A stretch of DNA of 64,000 nt from Rhodospirillaceae bacterium (GTDB taxonomy: Bacteria > Pseudomonadota > Alphaproteobacteria > CACIAM-22H2): contig JALHMR010000009.1 in assembly GCA_022843945.1 (NCBI GenBank), positions 62,001 to 126,000 on the forward strand, given 5' to 3'. How positions within the stretch are numbered: the stretch's first letter is position 1; each line of letters starts with the position of its first letter. Both the position numbers and the translations under genes were made by a program. The notes under the pieces are model-generated. The model did no database searches, was not told the DNA's origin, and saw nothing but the letters and a program-made list of their open reading frames with translations. This document shows positions 7,679 to 16,190 of the stretch, one piece after another.

Positions 7679-8689
7679 TTGGCTTCCCCGGAATTGCGCA
7701 ATGTCCTGATAACGGGCGGTGCCGGCTACGTCGGCACGCGGCTGACGCCCCAGCTGCTGGCCGCCGGCTACAACGTCACCGTCTACGATGCGATGTATTT
7801 CGGCTGCGAGCTCAAGCCGCAGGCGCGGCTCAAGCTCGTTGAAGGGGATATCCGCGACACCGCCCGGTTGCGCGAGCAGCTGTGGGGCGTGGACGCGGTC
7901 ATCCATCTCGCCTGCATCTCCAACGATCCGAGCTTCGAGCTCGACGAAGCCCTGTCGAAGACGATCAACTTCGACTGCTTCGAGCCGCTGGTCGTGGCGG
8001 CAAAGGAGCAGGGGGTGCGGCGATTCATCTACGCCTCCTCGAGCTCGGTCTACGGCGTGTCCGACGAGCCGGAAGTGCGCGAGGACCATCCGCTGCTGCC
8101 GATCACGCTCTACAACAAGTTCAAGGGCCTGTGCGAGCCGCTGCTGTTCAAGCACCAGGCGCCGGACTTCACCTGCGTGACCATCCGCCCCGCGACGGTC
8201 TGCGGCTTCAGCCCGCGCATGCGCCTCGACCTCAGCGTCAACATCCTGACCAACCACGCGGTCAATGCCGGCAAGATCACGGTCTACGGCGGCCAGCAGA
8301 AGCGCCCGAACCTGCACATCCAGGATATGTGCGATCTCTACCAGCTGCTGCTCGGGATCGAGGATTCCAGGATCGCCGGGCAGACCTTCAACGCGGGCTA
8401 TCAGAACCAGACGATCATGGAGATCGCCCAGGCGGTGAAGCGCGTGGTCCAGGAGGAGTTTCCCGAGCGCGGCGAGATCGAGATCGTCACCACGCCGACC
8501 AACGACATCCGCTCCTATCACATCAATTCCGACAAGATTACGGCCACCATCGGCTTCAAGCCCAAGCGCGGGATCGAGGACGCGGCGCGCGAGCTGTGCC
8601 GCGCGATGAAGGACGGCAAGCTGCCGGGCAGCCTGGACGACGACCGCTACTCGAACGTCAAGGTGCTCCGGCGCCGGAAGATCGCCTGA
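7679..8689 (+). CDS. NAD-dependent epimerase/dehydratase family protein
   Basis: An extended-SDR nucleotide-sugar enzyme of about 336 residues. The Rossmann motif GGAGYVGT is near the N-terminus; the catalytic triad is Ser in ASSSSVYG and YxxxK in YNKFK. No ATG is available near the fold boundary. TTG at 7679 is the likely start, with GACGGAG about eight bases upstream. LACISNDPSFELDEALSKTINF resembles proteins annotated as NAD-dependent sugar epimerases in surface-glycan clusters. It follows the transaldolase in the same operon, and the next gene is another family member. The substrate, possibly the activated heptose or octose, is inferred from context. Confidence 0.8.
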   Translation: MASPELRNVLITGGAGYVGTRLTPQLLAAGYNVTVYDAMYFGCELKPQARLKLVEGDIRDTARLREQLWGVDAVIHLACISNDPSFELDEALSKTINFDCFEPLVVAAKEQGVRRFIYASSSSVYGVSDEPEVREDHPLLPITLYNKFKGLCEPLLFKHQAPDFTCVTIRPATVCGFSPRMRLDLSVNILTNHAVNAGKITVYGGQQKRPNLHIQDMCDLYQLLLGIEDSRIAGQTFNAGYQNQTIMEIAQAVKRVVQEEFPERGEIEIVTTPTNDIRSYHINSDKITATIGFKPKRGIEDAARELCRAMKDGKLPGSLDDDRYSNVKVLRRRKIA

Positions 8690-8740
8690 TGCCTCTTTAT
8701 GACCGGCTCACGCGCAGCCGCCACGCCAACCCTACGCGTT

Positions 8741-8772
8741 CGCCGGCAGGCACGCCTCCGCGTGCCTGGGCG
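8741..8772 (+). other. Strong intra-operon hairpin
   Basis: CAGGCACGC (8747-8755) and GCGTGCCTG (8760-8768) form a perfect nine-pair stem with a four-base loop. After a two-base bulge, CGCC (8741-8744) pairs with GGCG (8769-8772). It lies in the 100-base gap between two epimerase genes of one operon. No U-run follows, so it is not a classical terminator. It could adjust downstream expression or protect the upstream mRNA. Confidence 0.5.
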
Positions 8773-8789
8773 ACTCACGGCTGGCGCCT

Positions 8790-9797
8790 GTGAGCAATAG
8801 GCCAATGGCGGTGGTCACCGGGGGGGCGGGCTTCATCGGCAGCCACATGACCGATCTGCTGGTGGATCGCGGCTTCGCGGTGCGGGTCATCGACAGCCTG
8901 GTGGGCGGGCGCGAGGCCAATCTCAAGCAGCATGCCGCCAATCCGGACGTCGCCTTCGAGCGGCGCGACATCCGTGGCCTGGCGCCGGATGACACGCTGT
9001 TCGCCGGCGCCCGGTACGTGTTCCACTACGCCGGTATCGGCGACATCGTGCCCTCGATCGAGCGGCCCAGCGAATACATGTCGACCAACGTCCAGGGCAC
9101 CGTCGCGGTGCTCGAGGCGGCGCGGCACGCCAAGGTGCAGAAGCTCGTCTACTCCGCGTCCTCGTCGTGTTACGGCCTCGCCGCCACGCCGACGCGCGAG
9201 GACCATCCTATTGCTCCCCAGTATCCGTATGCGCTTTCGAAATACCAGGGCGAGCAGGCGATGTTCCACTGGGGCCAGGTCTACAGGCTGCCGGTGAACT
9301 CGGTGCGTATCTTCAATGCCTACGGCACGCGTTCGCGCACCTCGGGCGCCTACGGCGCCGTGTTCGGCGTCTTCCTGCGCCAGAAGCTGGCCGGCACGCC
9401 CTTCACCGTCGTCGGCGACGGCACGCAGCGCCGCGACTTCGTCTATGCCACCGATGTCGCCGCGGCCTTCTTCGCCGCCGCCGATACGCCGATGACCAAC
9501 CAGGTCTGGAATCTCGGCTCCGGCAATCCGCAATCGGTCAACCGCCTGGTCGAGCTGCTCGGCGGGGAGCGGGTGACCATCCCCAAGCGGCCGGGCGAGC
9601 CGGACGTGACATGGGCGGATATCGGCAAACTCCAGCGGGAGCTTGGCTGGTCGCCCAAGGTGTCCTTCGAGGAAGGGGTTGCCAAGATCGTCGCGGAAAT
9701 CGATTACTGGCGGGAGGCTCCGTTGTGGACGCCCGAGTCGATTGCCCAGGCGACCGATACCTGGTTTCGCATGCTGTCCACCGGCCCCCGCGGCTGA
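8790..9797 (+). CDS. NAD-dependent UDP-glucose 4-epimerase-like protein
   Basis: A 335-residue extended SDR. GGAGFIGSH (NAD-binding), SASSSCYG and YALSK (catalytic Ser and YxxxK) and the C-terminal VNRLVELLGG and ADIGKLQRELGWSPK, typical of UDP-glucose 4-epimerase relatives, are present. It begins with GTG at 8790; the next in-frame ATG (8805) is an alternative. It probably acts on a nucleotide-activated sugar from the neighbouring HldE-like enzyme; C4 or C6 stereochemistry cannot be told from sequence. Thirteen bases separate it from the next gene. Confidence 0.85.
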   Translation: MSNRPMAVVTGGAGFIGSHMTDLLVDRGFAVRVIDSLVGGREANLKQHAANPDVAFERRDIRGLAPDDTLFAGARYVFHYAGIGDIVPSIERPSEYMSTNVQGTVAVLEAARHAKVQKLVYSASSSCYGLAATPTREDHPIAPQYPYALSKYQGEQAMFHWGQVYRLPVNSVRIFNAYGTRSRTSGAYGAVFGVFLRQKLAGTPFTVVGDGTQRRDFVYATDVAAAFFAAADTPMTNQVWNLGSGNPQSVNRLVELLGGERVTIPKRPGEPDVTWADIGKLQRELGWSPKVSFEEGVAKIVAEIDYWREAPLWTPESIAQATDTWFRMLSTGPRG

Positions 9798-9809
9798 GCA
9801 GAGCGGTTC

Positions 9810-11360
9810 ATGATCGACGAGAAGCTCAAGAGCAAGATCAAGACGGCGGCGGAGGTCGCGGCGATCCTCGGGCCGCGGCCGCGCGAGCGCAAGGTGATCA
9901 TGTGCCACGGCACATTCGACATCGTGCATCCGGGACATCTGCGGCATCTGATGTTCGCCAAGAGCAAGGCGGACACCTTGGTCGTCAGCCTGACCAGCGA
10001 CGCGCATATCCAGAAGGCGAATTTCCGGCCCTTCGTGCCGGAGCAGCTGCGGGCGATCAACCTGGCGGCCTTCGAGATGGTCGATTTCGTGATCATCGAC
10101 CCGGAGCCCAAGCCGCTCGCCAACCTGGCGGTCGTCGAGCCCGATTTCTTCGCCAAGGGCTACGAGTACGGCGGCGACGGCAAGATCGATCCGCGGACCC
10201 AGGAGGAGATCGACGTCCTCAGCGGCTACGGCGGGGAGATCATCTTCACCCCGGGCGACATCGTCTTCTCGTCCTCGTCGATCATCGAGGGCACGCCGCC
10301 CAACCTGTCGATCGAGAAGCTCCTGACCCTGCTCGACGCCGAGGGCCTGACGCTGGCTGATCTGCGCGGCGCGCTCGACAAGTTCAAGGGCCTCGCCGTC
10401 CATGTCGTCGGCGACACGATCGTCGACGGCTACACCCACACGACGCTGATCGGCGGCAACACCAAGACGCCGACCTTCTCGGTCCGCTTCGACCGGCAGA
10501 CGAACTATGTCGGCGGGGCGGGGATCGTCGCCAAGCATCTCAAGGCGGCGGGCGCCGAGGTCGTGTTCACCACGGTGCTGGGCGACGATCCGCTCAGGGA
10601 TTTCGTGCTCAAGGATCTCAAGGCCGCGGGCGTGCGGGTCAATGCGATCATCGACCGCACCCGGCCGACCACCCACAAGAACGCCTTCATCGCCGGCGGC
10701 TACCGCCTGCTCAAGGTCGACACGCTGGACAACCGCGCCATCGGCGGCCGCGTCTTCGACCAGGTGCGCGAGAAGGTGGCGCAGGACAAGAGCAAGGTCG
10801 TCGTCTTCAGCGATTTCCGCCACGGCGTCTTCAACCGCAACACCATTCCGGCGCTGATCGCGGCGATTCCCAAGGGCGCCTATCGCGTCGCCGACAGCCA
10901 GGTCGCCACCCGCTGGGGCAACATCCTCGAATTCAAGGGCTTCGACCTGATCACGCCGAACGAGCGCGAGGCGCGCTTTTCGCTCGGCGACCAGGATTCG
11001 GTGGTCCGCCCGCTGGCCCTCAAGCTCTACGAGCAGGCCCAGTGCAAGACGCTGATGCTCAAGCTCGGCGAGCGCGGCATGATCACCTACCGCTCGCTGC
11101 CCAAGGCCGAGCGCGACGTGCGCGCCTTCTTCGTCGTCGACAGCTTCGCCGACCGGGTGGTCGACGCCATCGGCTCCGGCGACGCGCTGCTCTCCTACGC
11201 CACCCTGACCATGGCGGCGACCGGCAACGAGGTCATGGCGGCGGTCCTCGGCTCGATGGCCGCCGCCGTCGAGTGCGAGGTCGACGGCAACGTGCCGGTG
11301 AAGCCGAGCGACGTGCTGGCGAAGCTCGAGCGCGCCGAAAAACTGATCAACTACGGCTAG
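9810..11360 (+). CDS. HldE-like bifunctional sugar nucleotidyltransferase/PfkB kinase with reversed domain order
   Basis: A 516-residue fusion. Residues 1 to about 170 are a cytidylyltransferase-like domain with CHGTFDIVHPGH (HxGH at 40-43), the type that attaches AMP or CMP to sugar 1-phosphates. About 180 to 516 are a PfkB/ribokinase-fold kinase with GGAGIVAKHLKAAGAEV, the general-base motif DAIGSGDALLS near residue 453, and an NxxE-like TPNEREA. E. coli HldE makes ADP-heptose with the kinase first and the adenylyltransferase last; here the order is the opposite. With the GmhA-like and GmhB-like genes upstream this gives a full ADP/CDP-heptose-type route. Nucleotide and sugar specificity are not proven. 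Confidence 0.85.
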   Translation: MIDEKLKSKIKTAAEVAAILGPRPRERKVIMCHGTFDIVHPGHLRHLMFAKSKADTLVVSLTSDAHIQKANFRPFVPEQLRAINLAAFEMVDFVIIDPEPKPLANLAVVEPDFFAKGYEYGGDGKIDPRTQEEIDVLSGYGGEIIFTPGDIVFSSSSIIEGTPPNLSIEKLLTLLDAEGLTLADLRGALDKFKGLAVHVVGDTIVDGYTHTTLIGGNTKTPTFSVRFDRQTNYVGGAGIVAKHLKAAGAEVVFTTVLGDDPLRDFVLKDLKAAGVRVNAIIDRTRPTTHKNAFIAGGYRLLKVDTLDNRAIGGRVFDQVREKVAQDKSKVVVFSDFRHGVFNRNTIPALIAAIPKGAYRVADSQVATRWGNILEFKGFDLITPNEREARFSLGDQDSVVRPLALKLYEQAQCKTLMLKLGERGMITYRSLPKAERDVRAFFVVDSFADRVVDAIGSGDALLSYATLTMAATGNEVMAAVLGSMAAAVECEVDGNVPVKPSDVLAKLERAEKLINYG

Positions 11361-11367
11361 GCCGGCG

Positions 11368-12297
11368 ATGCGGGTGGTGGTCATCGGCTACGGCGTCCAG
11401 GGTCGCAAACGCGCCCTTGTCGCCGGCGGCGATCTCGTGGCGACGGTCGACCCCCAGGCCGGCGAGGCCAGCCACCGGCGGCTCGCCGACGTTCCCGACG
11501 GAACCTACGACGCCGCCCTGGTCTGTACGCCCGACGCGGCGAAGCCGGCCCTGCTCGCGGAACTGCTGGCGCGCGGCAAGCATGTGCTGGTCGAAAAGCC
11601 GCTGCTGGCCGGAGAGGCGGAGCTGCAGCGTCTGGCCGATCTGGCGGCCAAGCACCGGGTGGTCTGCTACACGGCCTACAACCATCGCTTCGAGCCGCAT
11701 TGGGCGCGGCTGGCCGCGGTCCTGCGCGAGGGCGGCCTAGGCCGGATCTATCACGCGCGGCTGTTCTACGGGAACGGCACGGCGCGGCAGGTGCGGGACT
11801 CCCCGTGGCGCGACAGCGGCTCGGGTGTCATCCACGATCTCGGCTCGCATCTCCTCGATCTCTGCCGCTTCTGGTTTCCCGATATCGCCGGCGGCGTCCG
11901 GCTGCTGGCCGCGCACCGGTTCGAGAACCGCGCGCCCGATCACGCGATTTTCACGCTTGACGGTCCGCCCTTCGTCGAAGCCGAGGTCAGTCTCCTAAGT
12001 TGGCGGAACGATTTCACCGCCGACGTGTTCGGTGAGCGTGGCAGTGGGCATATCCGATCGCTGTGCAAGTGGGGTCCCAGTACCATCACCCTGCGGACGC
12101 GCGTCCTGCCGAGCGGCCGGCCGCTGGAGGAGGGGGATACCCTTACCCAGGACGACCCGACCTGGGCAGCCGAGTACGCTCATTTCCAGGCGCTATGTGC
12201 CGCCGGCGGGCCGTCGAGCTTCGCCAACGACATCTGGATCGGCCGGGCGCTGGCCGAGCTGGCCGGGAAGGCCACGATTGGAGAGAAGGGGGCATGA
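11368..12297 (+). CDS. Gfo/Idh/MocA family oxidoreductase
   Basis: A 309-residue NAD(P)-dependent sugar oxidoreductase. The N-terminal Rossmann motif is GYGVQG, the signature EKP occurs in VLVEKPLLAG, and YNHRFEP is typical of the family. The second domain carries DLGSHLLDLCRFW, where the His is the usual substrate-side residue. Family members oxidise or reduce ring positions of (nucleotide) sugars, for example at C3 before transamination. No aminotransferase is seen in the island, so simple keto/hydroxyl inversion is more likely. It overlaps the next gene by ATGA. Confidence 0.8.
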   Translation: MRVVVIGYGVQGRKRALVAGGDLVATVDPQAGEASHRRLADVPDGTYDAALVCTPDAAKPALLAELLARGKHVLVEKPLLAGEAELQRLADLAAKHRVVCYTAYNHRFEPHWARLAAVLREGGLGRIYHARLFYGNGTARQVRDSPWRDSGSGVIHDLGSHLLDLCRFWFPDIAGGVRLLAAHRFENRAPDHAIFTLDGPPFVEAEVSLLSWRNDFTADVFGERGSGHIRSLCKWGPSTITLRTRVLPSGRPLEEGDTLTQDDPTWAAEYAHFQALCAAGGPSSFANDIWIGRALAELAGKATIGEKGA

Positions 12298-13574
12298 GCG
12301 ATAAGCCGCTCACCGTCGGCTTCGCCGGGCTGACCCATCTCGGCATCGTCTCGTCGGCCGCGGCGGCCGCCAAGGGCGTCAAGGTCTGCGCCTACGACCG
12401 CACCATGACGCAGGTCGCGGCGCTGAAACGCGGCGAGCTGCCGGTCCATGAGCCCGGCCTGCCGGAGTTGGTGAAGGAGCACGCCGAGCGGCTGACCTAT
12501 ACCTCGACGGCGGCCGACCTCGCCCATTGCGACGTCATCTACGTCTGCCCGGACGTGCCGACCGACGACAAAGGCCGCAGCGACCTCTCGTCCCTCAAGC
12601 CGTTGCTCGACGATGTCGCGGCCGCTGCCCGCAAGGAAGCCGTGCTCGTCGTACTCAGCCAGGTGCCGCCGGGCTTTACCCGGAAGAACGCCCCCCAGGG
12701 CCGGCCGGTCTATTACCAGGTCGAGACGCTGATCTTCGGCCAGGCGGTCGAGCGGGCGCTCAAGCCCGAGCGCATCATCATCGGCTGCGCCGATCCGGCG
12801 GCACCGCTGCCGCCGGCCCTCGCCACCTATCTCGGCCTGTTCGGCTGCCCGATCCTGCCGATGCGCTACGAGAGCGCCGAGCTCGCCAAGATCACCATCA
12901 ACCTGTTCCTGGCCTCCTCGGTGAGCACCACCAACATGGTCGCCGAGCTGTGCGAGAAGCTGGGCGCCGACTGGTCGGAGATCGCGCCGGCCCTGAAACT
13001 CGACCGGCGCATCGGGCCGCATGCCTATCTCGCACCCGGGCTGGGGATTGCCGGCGGCAATCTCGAGCGCGACCTCGCCACGGCGCAGCAACTGGCCGAG
13101 GCCAATGACACCGATGCCGGCGTGGTCGCGGCCTGGCTGGGCAACAGCCGGCGGCGGCGCGACTGGGCGCTGCAGAAGCTGGAGGAGCTGGTCCTCGCCA
13201 AGCAGCCCGATGCGCGCCTGGCGCTGCTCGGCCTGGCCTACAAGCAGGACACGAAGTCGACCCGCAACTCGGCGGCGCTGGCGCTGCTGACGGCGCTGCC
13301 GAAACTGAAGATCCGCGCCTTCGATCCGCAGGTACAGGTGGATCCATCCTTCCACCCGGCGCTCGAGCAGGCGAGCGACGCGCTCGATGCCTGCACGGGT
13401 GCCGATGCGCTGCTGGTCATGACGCCCTGGCCGGAGTTCGGCAAGCTCGATCCGGTGGCCATCGCCCAGAGCCTGCGCGGCAAGCTGGTCATCGACCCTT
13501 ACGGCGTGCTTGATGCGTCGGCCTGCAAGCGCGCCGGCCTGGCGCATTACGTGCTCGGCCGCGGCGCGGCCTGA
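12294..13574 (+). CDS. UDP-glucose/GDP-mannose dehydrogenase family protein lacking the catalytic Cys
   Basis: A 426-residue protein with the three-domain layout of nucleotide-sugar 6-dehydrogenases: N-terminal NAD domain, central helical domain with SAELAKITINLFLAS, and C-terminal substrate domain with LLGLAYKQDTKSTRNS. In active enzymes a loop reads GxGxGGSCFPKD and its Cys carries the thiohemiacetal. Here the aligned loop is GLGIAGGNLERD, so Cys is replaced by Asn (codon 13059-13061). A true two-step oxidation to a uronic acid is therefore doubtful. The Lys and Asn of the helix motif are kept. It may perform only alcohol oxidation, an epimerisation via a keto intermediate, or another role. 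Last gene of the first island operon. Confidence 0.8.
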   Translation: MSDKPLTVGFAGLTHLGIVSSAAAAAKGVKVCAYDRTMTQVAALKRGELPVHEPGLPELVKEHAERLTYTSTAADLAHCDVIYVCPDVPTDDKGRSDLSSLKPLLDDVAAAARKEAVLVVLSQVPPGFTRKNAPQGRPVYYQVETLIFGQAVERALKPERIIIGCADPAAPLPPALATYLGLFGCPILPMRYESAELAKITINLFLASSVSTTNMVAELCEKLGADWSEIAPALKLDRRIGPHAYLAPGLGIAGGNLERDLATAQQLAEANDTDAGVVAAWLGNSRRRRDWALQKLEELVLAKQPDARLALLGLAYKQDTKSTRNSAALALLTALPKLKIRAFDPQVQVDPSFHPALEQASDALDACTGADALLVMTPWPEFGKLDPVAIAQSLRGKLVIDPYGVLDASACKRAGLAHYVLGRGAA

Positions 13575-13587
13575 GCGGCGCAACTGG

Positions 13588-14700
13588 TCAGATGAAGTTG
13601 ATGTGCGCCGGCGGCGTGATGGTCGGCTGGCGCAGGTTGATCTCGCCCTTGACGTGGGCGTCGAGCGCCTCGTTCACCTTGTGCTGCAGGCAGAGCGTGC
13701 CGCACATGTTCTGGGCGTTGAACTCGGGCGAGGCGAGGTAGTTCATCACTTCCCAGTAATGCTCGCTTTCCCAGATGTCGCGGAAGCGCGTTTCGCAGAT
13801 GTTGCCGAGGTGGAATTTCTTGTAGCGCTCGTTGAAGAACTGGCTGCAGGTGGTCACCAGGCCGGTGCCGGAGAGCTGCAGGAAGAAGGGCGGGCCGTAG
13901 CAGCGCTGGTAGGTGCGCTGGCCGTTGGCCTTGATCTTCGACCATTTGACGACGACCTTGTACTCGTCATCGGAATAGCTCTCGGCTTCCTTGAGCTGGT
14001 CCTCGAGCTTGGCGTAGCCGGCATAGTCGACGCCCAGCGCGCCGTCCTCGTTGTCGCTGCAATGCTTGAGCACGACGTAATCGGGGCGCAGCTCCTTGCC
14101 GAGCCTGGCCAGCGGGATGATCTGGTCCTCGTATTCGGGCATCACGACCATCTGCATGCCGATGGTCACGTCGAGCTTGTTGCGCCGCTTGATCTCGACC
14201 ATGTCGCGGATGTTCTGGCAGACGCGCTCGAACCACTCTTCCTTGACGCCCATGATCTCGGCGTAGCGCTTGGGCTCGCCAGCCGAGAAGTTGACGCGCA
14301 GGTAGGTGAGGTGGGGCAGGAGCTGCTCGGCCCGGCGCTTGGTCAGCAGGAAGCCGTTGGTCGCCGTGGCCATGGTGATGCCGAGCTCGCTGCCGCGGGT
14401 GATGCAGTCCACGTAGAGCGGCGAGATCGAGCTTTCGCCGTCACCGACCAGGCTGATGCCGCGCACGCCGATCTCGGCGGCGTCCTCGAGGAACGAATTG
14501 ACGATGCCCTTGTCCATCGTCCGGCGCTCGTTCTCCTGCAGCATGGCGTAGCAGAAGTGGCAGCCGTAGTTGCACGAGCGGGTCAGCGCGATATCGACGG
14601 TGATCGGGGCGATGCGCTCGCCGCGTTCCCACGCCTCCACGCGATCCATGTGCCATTGGATCTTCGTACCGTCGAGGATCAGCTCGGGGGAAACAGGCAT
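13588..14700 (-). CDS. Radical SAM protein with SPASM-like C-terminus
   Basis: A 370-residue radical-SAM enzyme. Cys43, Cys47 and Cys50 in RSCNYGCHFC bind the catalytic 4Fe-4S cluster with S-adenosylmethionine. The following GISLVGDGESSISP is the usual SAM-binding 'GGE'-like strand. The C-terminal part contains Cys residues in QRCYGPPFF, VTTCSQFF, GNIC and QNMCGTLCLQ, the pattern of an auxiliary SPASM/twitch cluster domain. Such enzymes oxidise or epimerise peptides and sugars. It stands alone on the minus strand within the sugar island, so a sugar substrate (for example dehydrogenation or epimerisation) is a reasonable inference. Confidence 0.8.
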   Translation of the reverse strand: MPVSPELILDGTKIQWHMDRVEAWERGERIAPITVDIALTRSCNYGCHFCYAMLQENERRTMDKGIVNSFLEDAAEIGVRGISLVGDGESSISPLYVDCITRGSELGITMATATNGFLLTKRRAEQLLPHLTYLRVNFSAGEPKRYAEIMGVKEEWFERVCQNIRDMVEIKRRNKLDVTIGMQMVVMPEYEDQIIPLARLGKELRPDYVVLKHCSDNEDGALGVDYAGYAKLEDQLKEAESYSDDEYKVVVKWSKIKANGQRTYQRCYGPPFFLQLSGTGLVTTCSQFFNERYKKFHLGNICETRFRDIWESEHYWEVMNYLASPEFNAQNMCGTLCLQHKVNEALDAHVKGEINLRQPTITPPAHINFI

Positions 14701-14738
14701 CGGGACTCTTGAGCGAGTGGAGGGGGCTTTGTAGCAGC

Positions 14739-14744
14739 ATTATA
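14739..14744 (-). promoter_or_regulatory. Candidate -10 element of the radical SAM gene
   Basis: A perfect TATAAT reads on the minus strand about 39 bases before the radical-SAM start codon, in the 191-base divergent gap 14701-14891. A convincing -35 hexamer at the right distance is not seen, so an activator may be needed. Nothing else is recognised in this gap. Confidence 0.4.
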
Positions 14745-14891
14745 TACCCAAATGGTAGGTTGCTTACGCGGCAGGTGACGGCCCGCGCGAAATCGCGTTA
14801 GCCTGACACCCCGCCCCGCAGAGTCGCTCATGCCGCCATCCCCGCCGGTTTACCGTCCGCAAGGCCGCCGCCGAGACGCGGAGCCGGGGCT

Positions 14892-16184
14892 GTGAAGCGG
14901 GTTTTCATCCCGTTCGACCTGCCGTCGTTCGAATACATCAATTCCAACCACCCGCTGCCGGCCAGCCTGATCGAGCCGCGCTACGACGGTATCGAGTTCG
15001 TGCGCGCCGGGCCGCCGTCCGACCTGCCGGTGGGCGGTGCGGGCGTCTTCCGGCAGGCCGGCGAGCTTGCCGCGCAGCTCGAGCCGCATCGCTCCCGCAT
15101 GGTCGGCTTCGATGCCCGGGTCTTCGAGTTCATGCTCAGCCGCGACCTCGGCTCGCAGGCGCGAACCGACACGACCGCCGATCTCGCCTATTTCCACACC
15201 GCGCCGATGCATTTCAACCAGATGCCCTGGTTCATGCATCTCGAGAACGTCACTCCGCTCTTCCACCCCATGCTGGCCCAGGGCGACAGCCAGCAGATCG
15301 GGCTGCGCGACATCCCTGGCTACTGGTTCGTGCGCACGATGCTTGAATCGCCGCGCTGTCGCGGGCTGTTCACCAACCTCGCCCTGACCAAGGCGCAGGT
15401 CGAGCGCATCTTCGACAGCGAGGCCATCGCCCGCAAGACGCACCATGTCCGCGCCGGGCCGTATTTCACGCCCGCCGAGGATGCGAAGATCAGCGCCGCG
15501 GTCGAAGCCAAGCGCACGAAGGAGGAGGTGGATATCCTGTTCACCAACTCCTGGCACCAGCGCTGGCCCAATTTCTTCCTGCGCGGCGGGCCCGAGCTCG
15601 TCGTCGGCTTCCTGTCGATGGTCGAGCAGTTTCCCAACGCGCGCCTGACCTTGCGCACGGTATGGCCCGACATCCTTCAGGGCTCGGAGATCGAGAAGCG
15701 GGTGCGCAGCCACCCGCGCATCACGCTGGTCGAGCACAAGCTGTCGGATGAGGAGATGCTCGAGCTTTATATGCGCGCCGATGTCTTCGCCCTCGACGCC
15801 GCCAGCCTGCATTCGGTCTCGGTCCTGCGGGCGATGTATTGCGGGGCGACCTGTATCGTCTCGGACGCGCCCGGCTACGAGGAGTACCTGACGGACGGCG
15901 AGTCGGGCATCGTCATGCCCGGGCGGCGCGCCGCGGTCTACTCCGAGGATCCGGTATCGGGCTGGATCCGCGATGACTTCAAGCCGATGTACAGCATGGA
16001 CAACACCCGGGTGAAGCTCATGGCGGACCTGCTCTCGGCGCTCTGCGGCAATGCGACGATGCGCCGCACGCTCGGCATGAACGCCCGCCGCAGCGTCATG
16101 GAGCGCAACAGCTTCGCCGGCTGGCAACGCGGCTTTGAAACCCTGCTGCGCTCTGCCCTCGATACCCCCCGTGAACGGACCTGA
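14892..16184 (+). CDS. Glycosyltransferase, GT-B fold (group 1-like)
   Basis: A 430-residue protein starting at GTG 14892. The C-terminal half has the glycosyltransferase group 1 pattern: EEMLELYMRADVFALDAASLHSVSVLRAMYCGATCIVSDAPGYEEYL spread over about residues 288-335, with a nucleotide-sugar-binding Glu (GYEEYLTDGESG). The N-terminal half is less conserved. No signal peptide or membrane helix is seen, so it is cytosolic or peripheral. It is one of only two transferase-like genes in the island, and it precedes an RmlC-type epimerase with a six-base gap. Donor and acceptor are unknown. Confidence 0.7.
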   Translation: MKRVFIPFDLPSFEYINSNHPLPASLIEPRYDGIEFVRAGPPSDLPVGGAGVFRQAGELAAQLEPHRSRMVGFDARVFEFMLSRDLGSQARTDTTADLAYFHTAPMHFNQMPWFMHLENVTPLFHPMLAQGDSQQIGLRDIPGYWFVRTMLESPRCRGLFTNLALTKAQVERIFDSEAIARKTHHVRAGPYFTPAEDAKISAAVEAKRTKEEVDILFTNSWHQRWPNFFLRGGPELVVGFLSMVEQFPNARLTLRTVWPDILQGSEIEKRVRSHPRITLVEHKLSDEEMLELYMRADVFALDAASLHSVSVLRAMYCGATCIVSDAPGYEEYLTDGESGIVMPGRRAAVYSEDPVSGWIRDDFKPMYSMDNTRVKLMADLLSALCGNATMRRTLGMNARRSVMERNSFAGWQRGFETLLRSALDTPRERT

Positions 16185-16190
16185 ACGCCG

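Noticed and set aside
8775-11384. An 869-codon open frame on the minus strand opposite the epimerase and HldE-like genes
   Set aside because: It is antisense to two genes with clear catalytic motifs and translates to an Arg/Asp/His-rich low-complexity protein. Long shadow frames are usual in such GC-rich DNA.
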